Position numbers and translations under genes: made by a program
Notes under the pieces: model-generated
Told to the model about the DNA's origin: nothing
The model's input: only the letters and a program-made list of their open reading frames with translations
The model's database searches: none
Shown here: positions 12,376-23,670 of the stretch, one piece after another
Position numbering within the stretch: the first letter of the stretch is position 1
How the letters are laid out: each line of letters begins with the position of its first letter
Source of the DNA: Triangularia verruculosa
Taxonomy: Eukaryota > Ascomycota > Sordariomycetes > Sordariales > Podosporaceae
Length of the DNA stretch: 64,000 nt
Assembly: GCA_033296885.1 (NCBI GenBank)
Contig: MU863953.1
Location: forward strand, 116,949-180,948
Direction of reading: 5' to 3'

Positions 12376-14638
12376 ATGGCTGACACCATTGCCGACTCCA
12401 CGGCCAAGCTGGAGATCAACGACACATCTGCTACCGTTACCCCCGCGGCTGAGAACGCCCCAAAGCTTCAACTCGATGAGGAGACCGGCGAGTGGGTATC
12501 CAAGGGAGAGCTAAAGAAGAGACTGGCCAAGCGCGCAAAGAAGGCCTCGAAGGCGAACAACAACAGCAACGCGAACGAGACCAAGAAGCCCGCGGCAGCA
12601 CCCCCGAAGAAGGAAAAGGTCGAAGATGCACCCATCGACACAGATGCCATGTTCAAGGTGGGCTTCTTGAATGACGTCTACAAAGAGCGCCCAGTGAAGC
12701 CGGTCGTCACGAGATTTCCCCCCGAGCCCAATGGGCATTTGCACATCGGCCACGCCAAGGCCATCGCTGTCAACTTCGGGTTCGCTAGGTATCATGGCGG
12801 GAAGTGCTACCTCAGGTACGTTGAAGAAATGGGCCATCTCCCCTCGGTATTCCAACAAAAGCTGACCCGGTGACAAAGATTTGACGATACCAATCCAGAA
12901 GCCGAGGAGGAAATTGTGGGTTTCTTGTCTGTGGAGACCGTGGCGATCGTTGCTAACAGGAAATAGTACTTCACGTCGATCGAAGAGACGGTACGCTGGC
13001 TTGGCTTTGAGCCCTATAAAATCACATACTCGTCAGACCACTTTGACACTCTCTACATGCTGGCGGAGAAGTTAATCGGTCTGGGGAAGGCCTACGTGTG
13101 TCATTGTGACGACCAACAGGTGAAACTCCAGAGGGGCGGTGAGAAGGGAGCGAGTCCTCGTTACCGGTGCGAGCACGCAGACCAGTCTGTTGAGGAGAAC
13201 CTGAAGAAGTTCAGGGGCATGCGGGATGGCGAGTACAAACCCAGGGAGGCATTCCTACGCATGAAACAAGATATCGACGACCCCAACCCCCAAAACTGGG
13301 ACTTGGCTGCTTACCGAGTGCTGAACAAGCCTCACCACAGGACCGGTGACAAGTGGTACGTTCGATGCTCTCTCCGCGACCCTTCGACCGACGTTGTCCC
13401 ACGAACCCATTGCTAACCTTGCTGCTTAGGATTATCTATCCTACCTACGACTTCACCCACTGCTTGTGCGATAGCTTTGAGAACATTACCCACTCTCTCT
13501 GCACAGTCGAATTCTTCCTCAGCAGGACATCGTATGAGTGGCTGAACCAGCAGCTTGTTGAATACCAGCCTATGCAAAGGGAATATGGCAGATTGAGTAT
13601 CGAGGGTTCCGTACTCAGCAAGCGCAGGCTGAAGGAGCTCGTCGACAAGAAAATAGTTCGCGGCTGGGATGACCCACGCCTTCAGTAAGTGATACCGCAA
13701 GGGTTGTTGGACAGCGGAGTAACTGAGAGTAACTGACACTGCTTGCCAGCACTTTGATTGGCATCAGGAGGAGAGGCGTCCCGCCAGGCTCCATTTTGGA
13801 ATTCGTCAACGAACTTGGTGTGACGACTACCAACAGCATTATCCAAATATCCCGATTCGAGCAAACGATCCGGCGCTATCTCGAGCGTACAGTCCCTCGT
13901 TTGATGTTGGTACTGGATCCAGTACCAGTTGTCATTGAGGACGGCGATGAGGTCGACGGCACAGTGCTCACTATTCCCTTCTCGCCCAAGAATCCAGCCA
14001 TGGGTGACCACAAGATCAAGTTCTCCAAAACTGTGTACATTGACCGCTCCGACTTCCGGGAGGTTGACAGTAAGGACTACTTCCGCCTGGCGCCAGGCAA
14101 GACCGTGGGCTTGCTTCAGGCTCCCTTCCCAATTACCGCCACTAGCTTTACCAAGGACGAGGCTACAGGTCTTGTCACCGAGGTCAAGGCTGTCTTTGAC
14201 CGTTCGGGCAAGAAACCGAAGACGTTCATTCAGTGGGTGCCTGCCGAGAGCGCGGGATCCAAGAAGTGCGAGGTCCGCATCTACAACTCGTTGTTCAAGT
14301 CAAACAACCCAACTGGCGCCGAGGGTGGCTTTTTGAACGACCTCAACCCTGAAAGCGAGGTTGTCTACCCGAATGCCGTAATTGAATCCGGCTTTGACGA
14401 GGTCAGGAAGCGAGCTCCCTGGCCCGAGGCTGCCGGTGAAGACAAGCTCGGCAAGGGCGGTCCTGAGTCTGTTCGGTTCCAGGGCATGCGTGTTGGCTAC
14501 TTTGTAAGTCTTTTCCTTCTCTGCACGGCGGTGGGTTGTTGCTAATTTGATATGCAGGCAATGGACTCGGACAGCGCAGACGATAAGATTGTTCTGAACC
14601 GTATTGTGTCGCTCAAGGAGGACAAGGAGAAGAACTGA
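12376..14638 (+). CDS. GLN4: Glutaminyl-tRNA synthetase, cytosolic
   Basis: Charges tRNA-Gln with glutamine (class I synthetase). Six exons: 12376-12815, 12879-12915, 12967-13355, 13430-13684, 13750-14503 and 14558-14638; all phases match and give 651 residues. Introns are 51-74 bp and two carry a textbook TGCTAAC branch point (before 12967 and before 13430). The catalytic domain has FPPEPNGHLHIGHAKAI (HIGH motif at about residue 122) and the KMSKS equivalent VLSKRRL near residue 350. The N-terminal ~90 residues are Lys/Ala-rich, as in eukaryotic GlnRS. The C-terminal anticodon-binding beta-barrels include KPKTFIQWVP and AVIESGFDEV. The last exon encodes only 26 residues, ending in KEDKEKN. 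No mitochondrial presequence is seen. Identification is secure. Confidence 0.96.
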
Positions 14639-14961
14639 GTGGGCAGGGTGACGGTTGGCGCTTGCTTCAGATCCTGAACATCGAATAGACATTCTTATCA
14701 TGATGAAATAGAGTTGGTCTGTAACACTCAATCTCTTGATCGAAATGTTTATCTTTTATTTTCACTCGAGATCACTGTGTGTTGCATGTGCATGTCTTGG
14801 CAATGGGAGGGATTAGGCAATAGCATCGACTACGACAAGGGTATTATTGGCCGGGATTCATTTTGATATTCATAAAGTCCAGTTGTTCTCAGCAATGTCA
14901 GTTTCATCGGTCCACCTCACACACAGCAGCCTCTACTCTCTTGAGATCAGTCAAGGTCGAT
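14639..14961. other. Intergenic, GlnRS terminator and F-box gene upstream region
   Basis: 323 bp between the GlnRS stop and the F-box ATG. A polyadenylation-like AT-rich stretch follows near 14,750. No further feature is seen. Confidence 0.4.
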
Positions 14962-16637
14962 ATGACCGCGGCCCACCCCCTCGCCGGCCTACCCTTTGAA
15001 ACCCTCAGTTCTATCGTTGATTATCTATCCGGAGGGGAACGTGCGTGTCTGGCAGGAACATGTCGGTCTATCCGCCAGCGCCTCCTTCCGTTTGTCTACC
15101 ACACGCTCACGTTCTCAAACTCGTCGGTCATGTCTGACTCGGCTCTGCTCGCGGCGCAGAGGCATGGGGAGTACGTGAAGAACTTACGTTTTGTTGGTTA
15201 TGCTTATAGGTCGGACGATCGGATGGATACGGACCTCTGGAAGCGGCCGATTACGCGGAGGGATGGGGGGATTGCTGAGGTTCCGTATCGGGATATTACG
15301 GGGTTAAAACGAGAGGGGGGTGCGGCTGTGGACCGGGAGGAGGATGAGGACTGGATGGGGGAGCTGTTGGGAGGAGGAGGATCGGAGGAGTCGGTGCAGC
15401 ACCGGGTTGTGGGGAGATGATAGGCTGCCGAGGGATTACTTTCCGGAAAGCGCCATGATGCTTTTTCAAACTGCGAGGAAAAGGGGGGAAGGGGAGGAGG
15501 GGTTACTGCCGAACTTGGAGAGTTTTAGTATTTGTTTCCCGCACGATTACTCGCAGCAGCCGGATTTTCTTCCGTTGGGAGCGGAGGGTATGTTTGAGGA
15601 CTTGGAGGATGAGTGGGGGTATGTGGTGAGAAGGGAGGCGAATTTGACGATGGGGAGGGTTTGGCGGAATGCGTTTCATGAGGTTTCCCGGGAGGGGGGG
15701 GGGGAGGTTGGTGCTGGAGTGTTGGCATCCGAGGCCGGTGTCGACATTTCTGGGCGGGGGATGGAGGGAGTATCTTGAACGGGTTGAGGATTTTGAGGTT
15801 AATCTTGTTGGGTCGAATGTTAATGGGGGCTGGGCGGGTAAGATGGTTACGCAGATGCGGGGGTATAGTCATTCTGTTGCGAGGATGGATGAGTTTTTTT
15901 TTAGGTGGATGGGGAGGGTCAGGAAGTTGACGATTGGGATGGGAGGGGTGGGGATGCCGGAGGGTTCGCAGGCGAGGTTGCTGTTTGGGTTGAAGGATAA
16001 TGAGTTTCATTTCAACTGGCGGGATTATCATAGTCATCTCCGGCTGCCGCCGCTTGCTGACGGGAAGTTGATGCCGGTTTTGGAGGAGATTAGGTTGAGA
16101 AATGTCTGGGTGAGCCAGGCGATTGTTGATGTGGTTGTTGGGAGGAAGGATACGCTGAAGAAGCTGGTGCTGGAAAACGCACAGGCTTGCGTGTCGCAGA
16201 CTTACCCCCGGGATCGCCACGAGAAGCCGGCCGCAGCGATGTCGTGGGAGGCGTTTTTTGATGACCTGTGCGGCGCTTTGGATTGGCATCCGGATATGGC
16301 GCTGGAGGAGTTTGTGTTTACGAGCCCGGTGCATGTCGATGGGGAGGTCAACGGCAAGGAGTGGAATCGGTGGTACACGGAAGAGCAGCGGGACAAACGG
16401 GCGGCGAAACGCCGGGAGTTGAGGAAGCCGGTGGAGGCTGCTCGTCCGGGTACGAGGTTGTTTGGGTATGGTCATCACCATAAGGTGTTTTGTGAGGGTA
16501 TTGAGGCTACTGTGGATTCGATTGTTGAAGGGAGGGATCTAGCTGCGTATGAGAGGTTTGTGGGGAAGATGGCTGCGAAGCGGGAGAGGGATAAGTACCG
16601 GCGTGTGGCGGAGCAGGCAGGGGGGAGTGTCCTGTGA
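14962..16637 (+). CDS. F-box protein, interrupted by two apparent frameshifts
   Basis: The first ~40 residues (HPLAGLPFETLSSIVDYLSG, then LAGTCRSIRQRLLPFVYHTL) are an F-box, which recruits Skp1 in SCF ubiquitin ligases. Coding potential then continues across three reading frames: frame of 14962 to about 15415, a second frame to about 15700 (containing LPRDYFPESAMMLFQTA), and a third from there to the stop at 16637 (containing WREYLERVEDFEVNLVG). Each switch is explained by one extra G, the first in the GTGGGG run near 15,408-15,415, the second in a run of ten G near 15,691. No splice pair of normal size fits. Either the locus is a recent pseudogene or these are homopolymer errors in the assembly. 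Downstream regions look like the variable substrate-binding part of fungal F-box proteins, with FGYGHHHKVF near the end. Confidence 0.75.
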
Positions 16638-17168
16638 TGTCTGATAGGATATCTAGAGGTATGTTACCGTTCTGTGGGTTCCTTGGTTCTACCAGTGTGT
16701 ATTTCCCGATTATCCTTTGTCACGTCTGAGATGCCCCTGAACATCTAGACTGTCATTGCCAGGGAAATCTAATGCAAATTTTGGAGGATATACGGCTAAA
16801 AACTAAGGAATATTTCTCTTTTTATTTTGTATACTTATACCCCTTGGTCTCTTGATAAACTTAAAGGAATAAGTGCCGATAAAAAATAAAAATCGAAAAT
16901 AAAACGCCATCGGGGATGCCGCATAGACGAACACACTTGAAAAGCGACGACTTCCCTGGCACGCTAACCTCCAATTCAGCTTCATAGCGTTCTCTCATAG
17001 ACAGCTTAAATGCCCGCACAGTTGTAGCTGCGTGGCTTGTCATTCCATGACATCGGCTCCAAGTTCTCGTATCCTGGGTTATAAACCTGCAGTTCCTCTC
17101 CATGGCAGCTTTCTTCTCTATAAATTCGTCAGCAACATTTTCTTGGGGAAAGGAAGTCTATATAGGGC
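16638..17168. other. Intergenic, no gene seen
   Basis: Between the F-box gene and the small secreted protein gene, which are convergent. AT-rich around 16,790-16,900; otherwise nothing recognisable. Confidence 0.5.
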
Positions 17169-17490
17169 TTACGAGTAAAGGGTGCACCAGTTCCCCCAGT
17201 CTGCTCCAACAGAAGAAACACCACGCTCGCCAGGTGGGAACCAAGCGGCAATGTTAGCTAAAGACCCGGTTAGTCTTCGCTCGAGATAGTTCTGTAAAAC
17301 AGAAATAGAACAGGTGTGACAACTTACTGCATTCGCCCCACGGAGTGGTGAAGTGGTGGCAGTACCCCTGGAAACGAGGATTCTCGCAGAGGTAGATGCC
17401 CGGGCTAGATCTCTTTTCTGTGGGCAGTCCGTTTGCCCCCAAGACAGAAAGCAAGGAAAGCATTGCGCCGTTGAGCAAGTTGGTACGCAT
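17169..17490 (-). CDS. Small secreted cysteine-containing protein, possible beta/gamma-crystallin-like fold
   Basis: Exons 17490-17328 and 17257-17169 join across a 70-bp intron (GTAAGT...TTTAG) to encode 83 residues. A hydrophobic N-terminus (NGAMLSLLSVLGANG) predicts secretion; GLPTEKR may be a Kex2-like processing site. The mature part has four cysteines in YLCENPRFQGYCHHF, PWGEC and WGNWCTLY. The order 'YLC...F.GYC...GEC...SSVG...CTLY' resembles small secreted fungal proteins with a crystallin-like Greek-key pattern; this is pattern memory, not a search result. The length and single short intron fit effector-like or cell-wall-associated proteins. Function unknown. The splice was chosen because it removes an in-frame run-on and restores the C-terminal Cys. 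Confidence 0.65.
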
Positions 17491-18011
17491 TTTGAGTGGT
17501 GGCTGGGCGGGTAGACGATCGGGACTGCTCTGAGGCTCTGAGGCAAGATGAGAGGGAACCTGGAAGTTTGATGGCCAAGATCCTGTCTTCTGCGACCATT
17601 TGAGAGACATTAAATCCTTCACCCGCTCGTGTAAATCTGGGGATATGAGAACCGACCTTTGGGATATGAGTACCTTTGTGTCGCCGGCGGTTTGTTACAC
17701 CTTGCGTGTAATACCCTGATACACGACTCGGAGCCGTAGGTTGGCCTAGGCCAGGGATGGGAAGACCAGGAAGACCCGTAGGTCCCGAATTGTCTGTCTC
17801 TGCGACATGTGCGAGGTTCAAAGACAGGAACGGCAAGCGGTTGGTGCGATCTAACCATTGTGTTGCATAAAACACTGTCTCTGTCCAAGCTCCCCCCGTA
17901 TAACCAACTCAGAGTTGCTCGCTGTGATCGCTGCCAAGGACAGCAGCTGGATCCAGTGCCAAGATCGCACAGCTAGACATTGTCCGAAACTGCCTCATTT
18001 CTCTACTCAAA
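17491..18011. other. Intergenic, upstream of small secreted protein gene
   Basis: Open frames on the minus strand here (to about 17,890) have no recognisable family and overlap the expected promoter. Nothing else is supported. Confidence 0.45.
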
Positions 18012-18093
18012 GGCGTGGTGGCAGAGTGGTCTAATGCGCAAGACTAGAAATCTTGTTCCTTCGGGAGCGTCTGTTCGAATCAGGCCCACGTCG
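18012..18093 (+). tRNA. tRNA-Ser (anticodon AGA)
   Basis: A full cloverleaf can be folded: acceptor GGCGTGG with CCACGTC (one G-U pair), anticodon stem CAAGA/TCTTG around loop CTAGAAA, so anticodon AGA; a long variable arm around TTCCTTCGGGAGC; T arm GTCTG-TTCGAAT-CAGGC; discriminator G. The long variable arm is diagnostic for serine. No intron. A run of T follows within ten bases, the usual Pol III terminator. 82 nt. Confidence 0.95.
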
Positions 18094-18641
18094 ACATCTT
18101 TTTTCTTTTTCTTGTCTCCACCTACAACAACATGACTATCTTATCCTTTTGCATTGCGAATAGACACTTGACTTAAAACACTCTACTAATCAATAAAACA
18201 ATCCACCTCATCTTTCATGAGCTCTACAGTTATAGATATGCCGTCCTTTCAGACTGACTAGCAATATTTGGGTTTGGTCTCAGTGAGGCTTTCACCATGG
18301 GCCGATTTGAGCATGCATGAGTCAGGTTGTGCCACGATGAATATCCAGAGTCAGAGTCACCTTACCTGGTAGATATATCAGGACTCTGAGCCCGGCGAAA
18401 TAGCAGCGAGTCTCAATATAGGTACTTGATCAATCTATTCATTCCATATAAGCTACATGTAAAATTCCAGACGGCAGCAGGAGGCTCAAAATAGAAAACA
18501 GCATCGGTATTTCACCCCCAACACCTCGCCTGCTTGCCCAGGAAACATTGACAAAAAAAAGACAGCATCATTACTCATCATCATCTCGTCATTTCTCATA
18601 TCCCATATGAGTGTTCGTAACCAAAGAGACAACTCCCAGTT
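18094..18641. other. Intergenic, no gene seen
   Basis: Between tRNA-Ser and the 3' end of the RD-repeat membrane protein gene. The first bases hold the Pol III T-run; nothing else is recognisable. Confidence 0.5.
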
Positions 18642-19943
18642 TTAATCAATAAACTCCAGAACCCTCCACCTCCAGCCGCTCATCAGCTTGAGATCATCTT
18701 CCTTCAAAACATCACCGTCCCTGCCGCTGCTGGTGCTTTCCACCTTGTTGATCAGCTTCTTCAGCCTCTTGGATGCCGTCTTGGCTACTCTCAACGAAAC
18801 TTCGTTGGAGAAAATGTACAAAACAGCGAAAACAAAAAAGGTAACGGTGGCAAGCCCGGGTCTGTGGCCATGGGTGGCGGCGAGAATTCGACCGAGCAAG
18901 CTCTTGGACTTGATGAAGGCATACTCTGTCCTGGTCTTTTTGGACTTTTCACTGGAAGGTCTGCGGAAGAGCTTCTTGACAAGAGGGATGAAAGTTCCAC
19001 TATTCACAAGATTAGTAAGGGTTGAAATGACAGAGGGAGGACGAACTCACAAAATGCTTCCAACAATCCATCTCCGCCACCTCTGATCCTCGGCATCCTC
19101 TACGATTTGGATCATCTCTTGGCGCAAGCCTTTGAGATAACCCAAAACAGTAGCCGTCTGTGCTCTGATTTTGTCCGAGATCTCATCATATTCTCTCCTG
19201 GTGCCTCTCGCTGCGACCATCTTCCGCTGACGCTGCAAGTGGTAGAGTTCAATAACTTCCTTCTCGGCCTTCTGGCGCATGGATTTGAGGGGTGGTTTGT
19301 AGAAAGAGGATTGGACTGCCAGCGGCAGCGGAGTTGTTGACTGGAGTGGTAGTCCACCGTGGTGAGGAGGACCGGACAGAGGAGCTGGAGGAACATAGCT
19401 CATGCCGACGCCCGAAGTTGCCGCAGGGCCGGGCATCGACTCGACAGGTCCGCCATAGTACGACGCAGAGGCGCCGTTGGGACCTGCACCCGAGTGATAG
19501 TTGGGTGAGATGCCGGTGTTTTGGGAAGGTAGAGGGTAGCCGGAGCCCGAAGGCGGGAGACCATAGTCATGGCGCGGTGGATAGGATAAGACTGGATCTT
19601 GTGGCGGCCGGTAGCTGTCGGTGACATAGGGTGCGTTGGGACCGCTTATGGGAGCGGCGGCAGAAAAGTAGGAAGCAGCCTCTCCAGCTGGGGCCCTGTC
19701 GTCACCGCGAGCTCTGTCATCACCGCGAGCTCTGTCGTCACCGCGAACTCTGTCATCACGGCGGGTTTTTTCATCGCCGCGGTCTCTGTCACCGCGGTCT
19801 CTGTCGCCACGGTCTCTGTCGCCACGGTCTCTGTCACCACGTTCTCTGTCGACGCGGTCTCTGTCAACACGGTCCCTGTCGGCTCGATCACGCTTCCTGT
19901 CCCTGTCGTCGGGCGGAGTAAGTGGCTTGTCGGGTCTCTCCAT
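18642..19943 (-). CDS. Unknown membrane-anchored protein with RD/GDRDR repeats
   Basis: Exons 19943-19051 and 18999-18642 join in phase across a 51-bp GTGAGT...ATAG intron, giving 416 residues. Order of parts: MERPDKPLTPPDDRD start, about 70 residues of Arg/Asp repeats (GDRDR and RGDDRA units), a Pro/Gly/Ser/Tyr-rich low-complexity region to about residue 225, an alpha-helical segment rich in Glu/Arg/Gln (MRQKAEKEVIELYHLQRQRK onward) likely forming a coiled coil, then WRRWIVGSIFGTFIPL and, near the C-terminus, one transmembrane segment (GLATVTFFVFAVLYIF). I do not recognise a family. A frame starting 15 bases upstream would need a TTG codon, so the ATG at 19943 is chosen. It is divergent from the DUF4139 gene. 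Confidence 0.8.
19695..19895 (-). repeat. 15-bp tandem repeats coding for Arg/Asp units
   Basis: A degenerate 15-bp unit (read on + as CTCTGTCNCCNCGGT) is repeated about a dozen times inside exon 1 of the membrane-protein gene. It encodes GDRDR and the related RGDDRA. Such tracts expand and contract easily, so copy number may vary between strains. Confidence 0.8.
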
Positions 19944-20765
19944 GCTGGCGGCGTCCAAATGTCATGCACAAAACAGCAGGAAACAGAATATTTACAACTG
20001 CAAATCACTTGTCAAGAGCTCAAGATCAGAACGATGCAACAGCAAAAAAAAACATGACGTGAAACATGGGGTGAGGGCAGTTCTCGAATTCGAGGTGGCT
20101 GGGAGCCGGAATTTTTGGGGGGATTTGTTGTGGCATCCGATGTGGCACGGGCGTCGCACAAGCCAGCTGAAAAGGGAGCTTGGGCCACTTCCAGGTTCCC
20201 CGCGCGTCATTTTAGTGTCGGTTTGCCGATCAACTGCGGACCCCGATCTCATGAGTGGAAGATCCACACAGAGTGACAGACGGATACGAACATGTCCTCA
20301 AATCAATAAAGCAACAAGGCTGACACGGCTGACTCCCATCACTCGCCCGTCATTCCGAAAACAGCTGCCCGTTCTCCCGTCTCCCGACTCCTGCGCCCAA
20401 GTGAGCAAAAACCCCTGTGCTCGGCCGGTGTCGAGATGGCGGGGGGCTGTCCCGTACAGTTTAATCGTGTTTTGGGACCGTCTCCCAGCATGATTTCTGT
20501 ACGACCCCCGGCAACATCAACGCCACCGGCAATTGGCGGAGGCAGCCGTCAAATTGCAGGGTCAAGCAACACACACTCTCTGTGAAGACATTCTAGGCAT
20601 CGGTCCTGTCTTCGTGATGCTTTCCTTTGTCGTACTGCTTCCAGCGGTGCCTTGGCGCCAATTACGGCCAGGTATAAGTATACCTGCTGTTCCGACGTGT
20701 CCCTCCTGAGCACCTATCACAACATCAAAACATTCTGCCATCTCCAGCCCTACATTGCAAGGCCA
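19944..20765. promoter_or_regulatory. Shared upstream region with palindromic TATA element
   Basis: 822 bp between divergent start codons. On the DUF4139 side an 18-bp element, CAGGTATA-AG-TATACCTG at 20669-20686, is a near-perfect inverted repeat and contains a TATA-like core about 80 bp before the ATG, a plausible TATA distance. On the other side several poly-A tracts lie near 20,045. The assignment as promoter is inference from position. Confidence 0.5.
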
Positions 20766-23133
20766 ATGGATTCCCTACACAAGCAGGAGTTTCACCTCCG
20801 TGAACTCCCTACCCGATCCGTCACTCTCTTTCCTACCAGAGCCCAAATCGTCAGAGACATCAAAGAGGTTGCCCTGAAGGTACGGCCCAATCCCATGTTT
20901 TGATCAGCAGACGGACCAGCCCACTAACAGTCTACAGCCAGGAGCCAATGAGATTACCGTGGTGGGAATAAGCCCGACTGTGGACGAGCACTCTATCAAG
21001 GTCGAGGGTATTGGCGCAGCCATCATCACTGACATCACCATCGAGCTGCTGCCCAACCGTGACATCTTCCAGGAGATCTACCCCGACTCTGACTCGGAAT
21101 CAGACAACGATGAGTCTGAAGAGGACGATGAGCCTATCCAGAAGACCAATGATGAGCTCAAGGCAATCCGCGACTCTCTCCAGACACTGCATGACAAGAG
21201 ATCGCGCGAAGATGAGGTCATCGGCAGTGCTAACAGCCGTCTCAGCATTCTCGAAAAGTATGGCAACTCTTTGGAGAAGAAGAAGGGCAACTTCAACATT
21301 GATGACAGCCTCGAGACATATCGCAAGGAGCGGGATAAGGCTTTTCAGGACAGGATGAGCGCCACCGTTCGGGAGCGCGAGATTACCACAGAGATCCAGG
21401 AGCTTCGGCGGGAGGAGTCAAGGCTGAACAAGTTGGTGGTGAAGGAGCAGGCCAAAATTGACAAGGCAAAGGCCAAGATCCAAAAGGCCAAGGACAGGGT
21501 CAAAGAGAAAGAGCGTCGACGCAAGGCTGAGCAGGAGAAGGAGAAGGCGCGCATTCGCAAAGAGCGGGAACAGTTTTGGCCCAAATCATGCTACACTGTC
21601 CGGGTCACCCTCGACGCCACCAGCCTCTCCCCTTCCTCGTCTCGCCGGAGCTCGATTGCAAGCGCTGCCGACGTCAAAGTGGTCTCGGACAAATCCGCAG
21701 AAGACACCATCACTTTCTGTGACTTGTCTCTCAGTTATGTTACGTCTTCTGCCTTTTGGTCGCCCAGCTATGACTTGGCTTTGTCAACGACCACCAACTC
21801 GGCCACCCTCTGTTTCGACGCACAATTGACCAACATGACGTCGGAGACTTGGACCAACGCCAAGGTGATTCTCAGCACCTCGCAGGCAAACTTTTCCGGT
21901 GTCAACGACGAGTCCCCAACGCTGGTACCATGGTGTCTCAAGTTGGGTGGCCGCGGTGCCGCTTACAGCGACGACGCCATATATAGTCGAGATGAGAAGG
22001 TCCAGAAGCAGATCTGGAACGCAGCGCAGAACGGCTACCAGCAGCAAAAGCCACGCGCAGAGCTTTTTGGCATTGACAAAGCGAAGCGCGAAGGCCACCG
22101 TCCTCGATTATTTGAGCCGATTCCTATCGCGATGTGTGCGTCTTATGGAGGAGCACCGCCACCACCACCACCACCACAACCAAATTCAGCCCCGGACTCC
22201 CATCTCATGAACACCCTCGGCCTGGCTGCGCCAAGACCTGGCAGTAACGTTCAATTCGCGAAAAAGTCGTCATTGCGAACCCGCGCTGCGCACCAAGACG
22301 TATTCGCCTCGAGGTCGCTGACGGTCCCTCGCAAAGAATCTTCTGACGAGGAAGAGGACGAGGACTTTGACGTGCAAACCGTCCTCGAGGCCACACCAGA
22401 AGTCTCCTTCCAGGACTCGTCGTTTGAAGAAACCGGTCTAACCGCCACGTACGACCTCCCCAACCCCAAGACCCTGAAGCCGAGCTCCACCGCATCAAAG
22501 CAGCGTGTTGCCAGAATCACATTCTCCAACGTTGTTTTTGCCCGGACCGTGGTGGCGAAGTACAAGCCTGCCGCGTATCTCAAAGCGAAGCTCCGCAACA
22601 CGAGCAAGTTGACGCTTCTGAAGGGACCGACGGGGCTGACGCTGGACGGGACGTTTATGGGGCGATCGAATCTCCCTCGGTGCAGCGCGGGGGATACGTT
22701 TACGATGCCGCTTGGGGTTGACCCGGGGATCAAGGTTGCGTACCCGAAGCCGGAGGTCAAGAGGAGCACGACGGGGGTTTTTACCAAGGGGGATAATAGT
22801 GTTTATACGAGGAGTGTGACGTTGGTTAATACACGGGGGGGAACGGGGGGGAAACAGGTGGAGGTGCTGGTGCTGGATCAGGTGCCGGTTAGTGAGGATG
22901 AGAAGTTGAGGGTTGAGGTGGTGGAGCCGAGGATGAGTGTTGGTGGGGGTGGGGTGAAGACGGGGCAGCAGGGGAAGGAGGGGGAGGGGAAGGATTGGGG
23001 GAGGGCGGTGGCGGTGCTGAAGAAGGGGGGGGAGGTGAATTGGGAGGTGGTGTTGAATGCGGGGAGGAGTGTGAAGTTGGTGTTGGAGTATACGGTGGAG
23101 ATGCCGGCTGGGGAGAGGGTGGTGCAGGTTTGA
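20766..23133 (+). CDS. DUF4140/DUF4139 protein (mucoidy-inhibitor A-like)
   Basis: Exon 1 (20766-20879) and exon 2 (20938-23133) join in phase 0 across a 58-bp intron with CTAAC branch point, giving 769 residues. The N-terminal DUF4140-like domain includes RSVTLFPTRAQIVRDIKEVA and EITVVGISPTVDEHSIKVEG. A long charged coiled coil spans about residues 85-250 (KERRRKAEQEKEKARIRKER). The C-terminal DUF4139-like domain starts with SYVTSSAFWSPSYDLALST and includes LTNMTSETWTNAKVILSTSQ. A polyproline stretch (APPPPPPPQP) and acidic serine stretches interrupt it. The family occurs across bacteria and fungi and has no established biochemical activity. Codon use at the 3' end is unusually G-rich. Family call is from domain pattern. 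Confidence 0.88.
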
Positions 23134-23670
23134 GTTTGGTGGGGGGGGGGTTGATGGTCGGGGTTGCCGGACGGGTTTTGCCGGGGTTGTCAAAGGGGGG
23201 TTGGTTTTCTGGAAGGAAGAAAAGAAGGGGAGGAGAAAGGAAGTGGGAAGTTTCTTTGAGGGGGTGGGTTGGTGGAGTGGTAAAGGTCTTTATTGGTTGG
23301 GGGTACGGGACACGGTGTGGGATCTCGGATAGATGAGATACTGGAGATACGCGAATTTTAATTCTTGACTGGATTTCTGGGATGTGGGCAGTGCCTTGGG
23401 ATATCTTGTTCAATCTGCCGGTTTACCATTTTCGTGTCATTGCTGTCCGATTGCTTGGGGCGTGGCAGAGTCTTTAGTACCTACCAAAGTTGTCATCTTC
23501 CATGCCCTCTTCATATTTTCTTTGCGGCAGCTCCGACACGGTGCAGTTGTAATAGAAAAAGAGTGATCATCATGCTGTTATTATATTGCAAACGCTATCT
23601 GGATGTTCGGGCAGGTAAGTGCTGTTCATTCTATCTGCCTTTGCTATCCCACACAACGACCCCCCTTCCG
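23134..23670. other. Intergenic, no gene seen
   Basis: 3' flank of the DUF4139 gene. G-rich at first (23,140-23,280), then mixed. Nothing recognisable. Confidence 0.45.
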
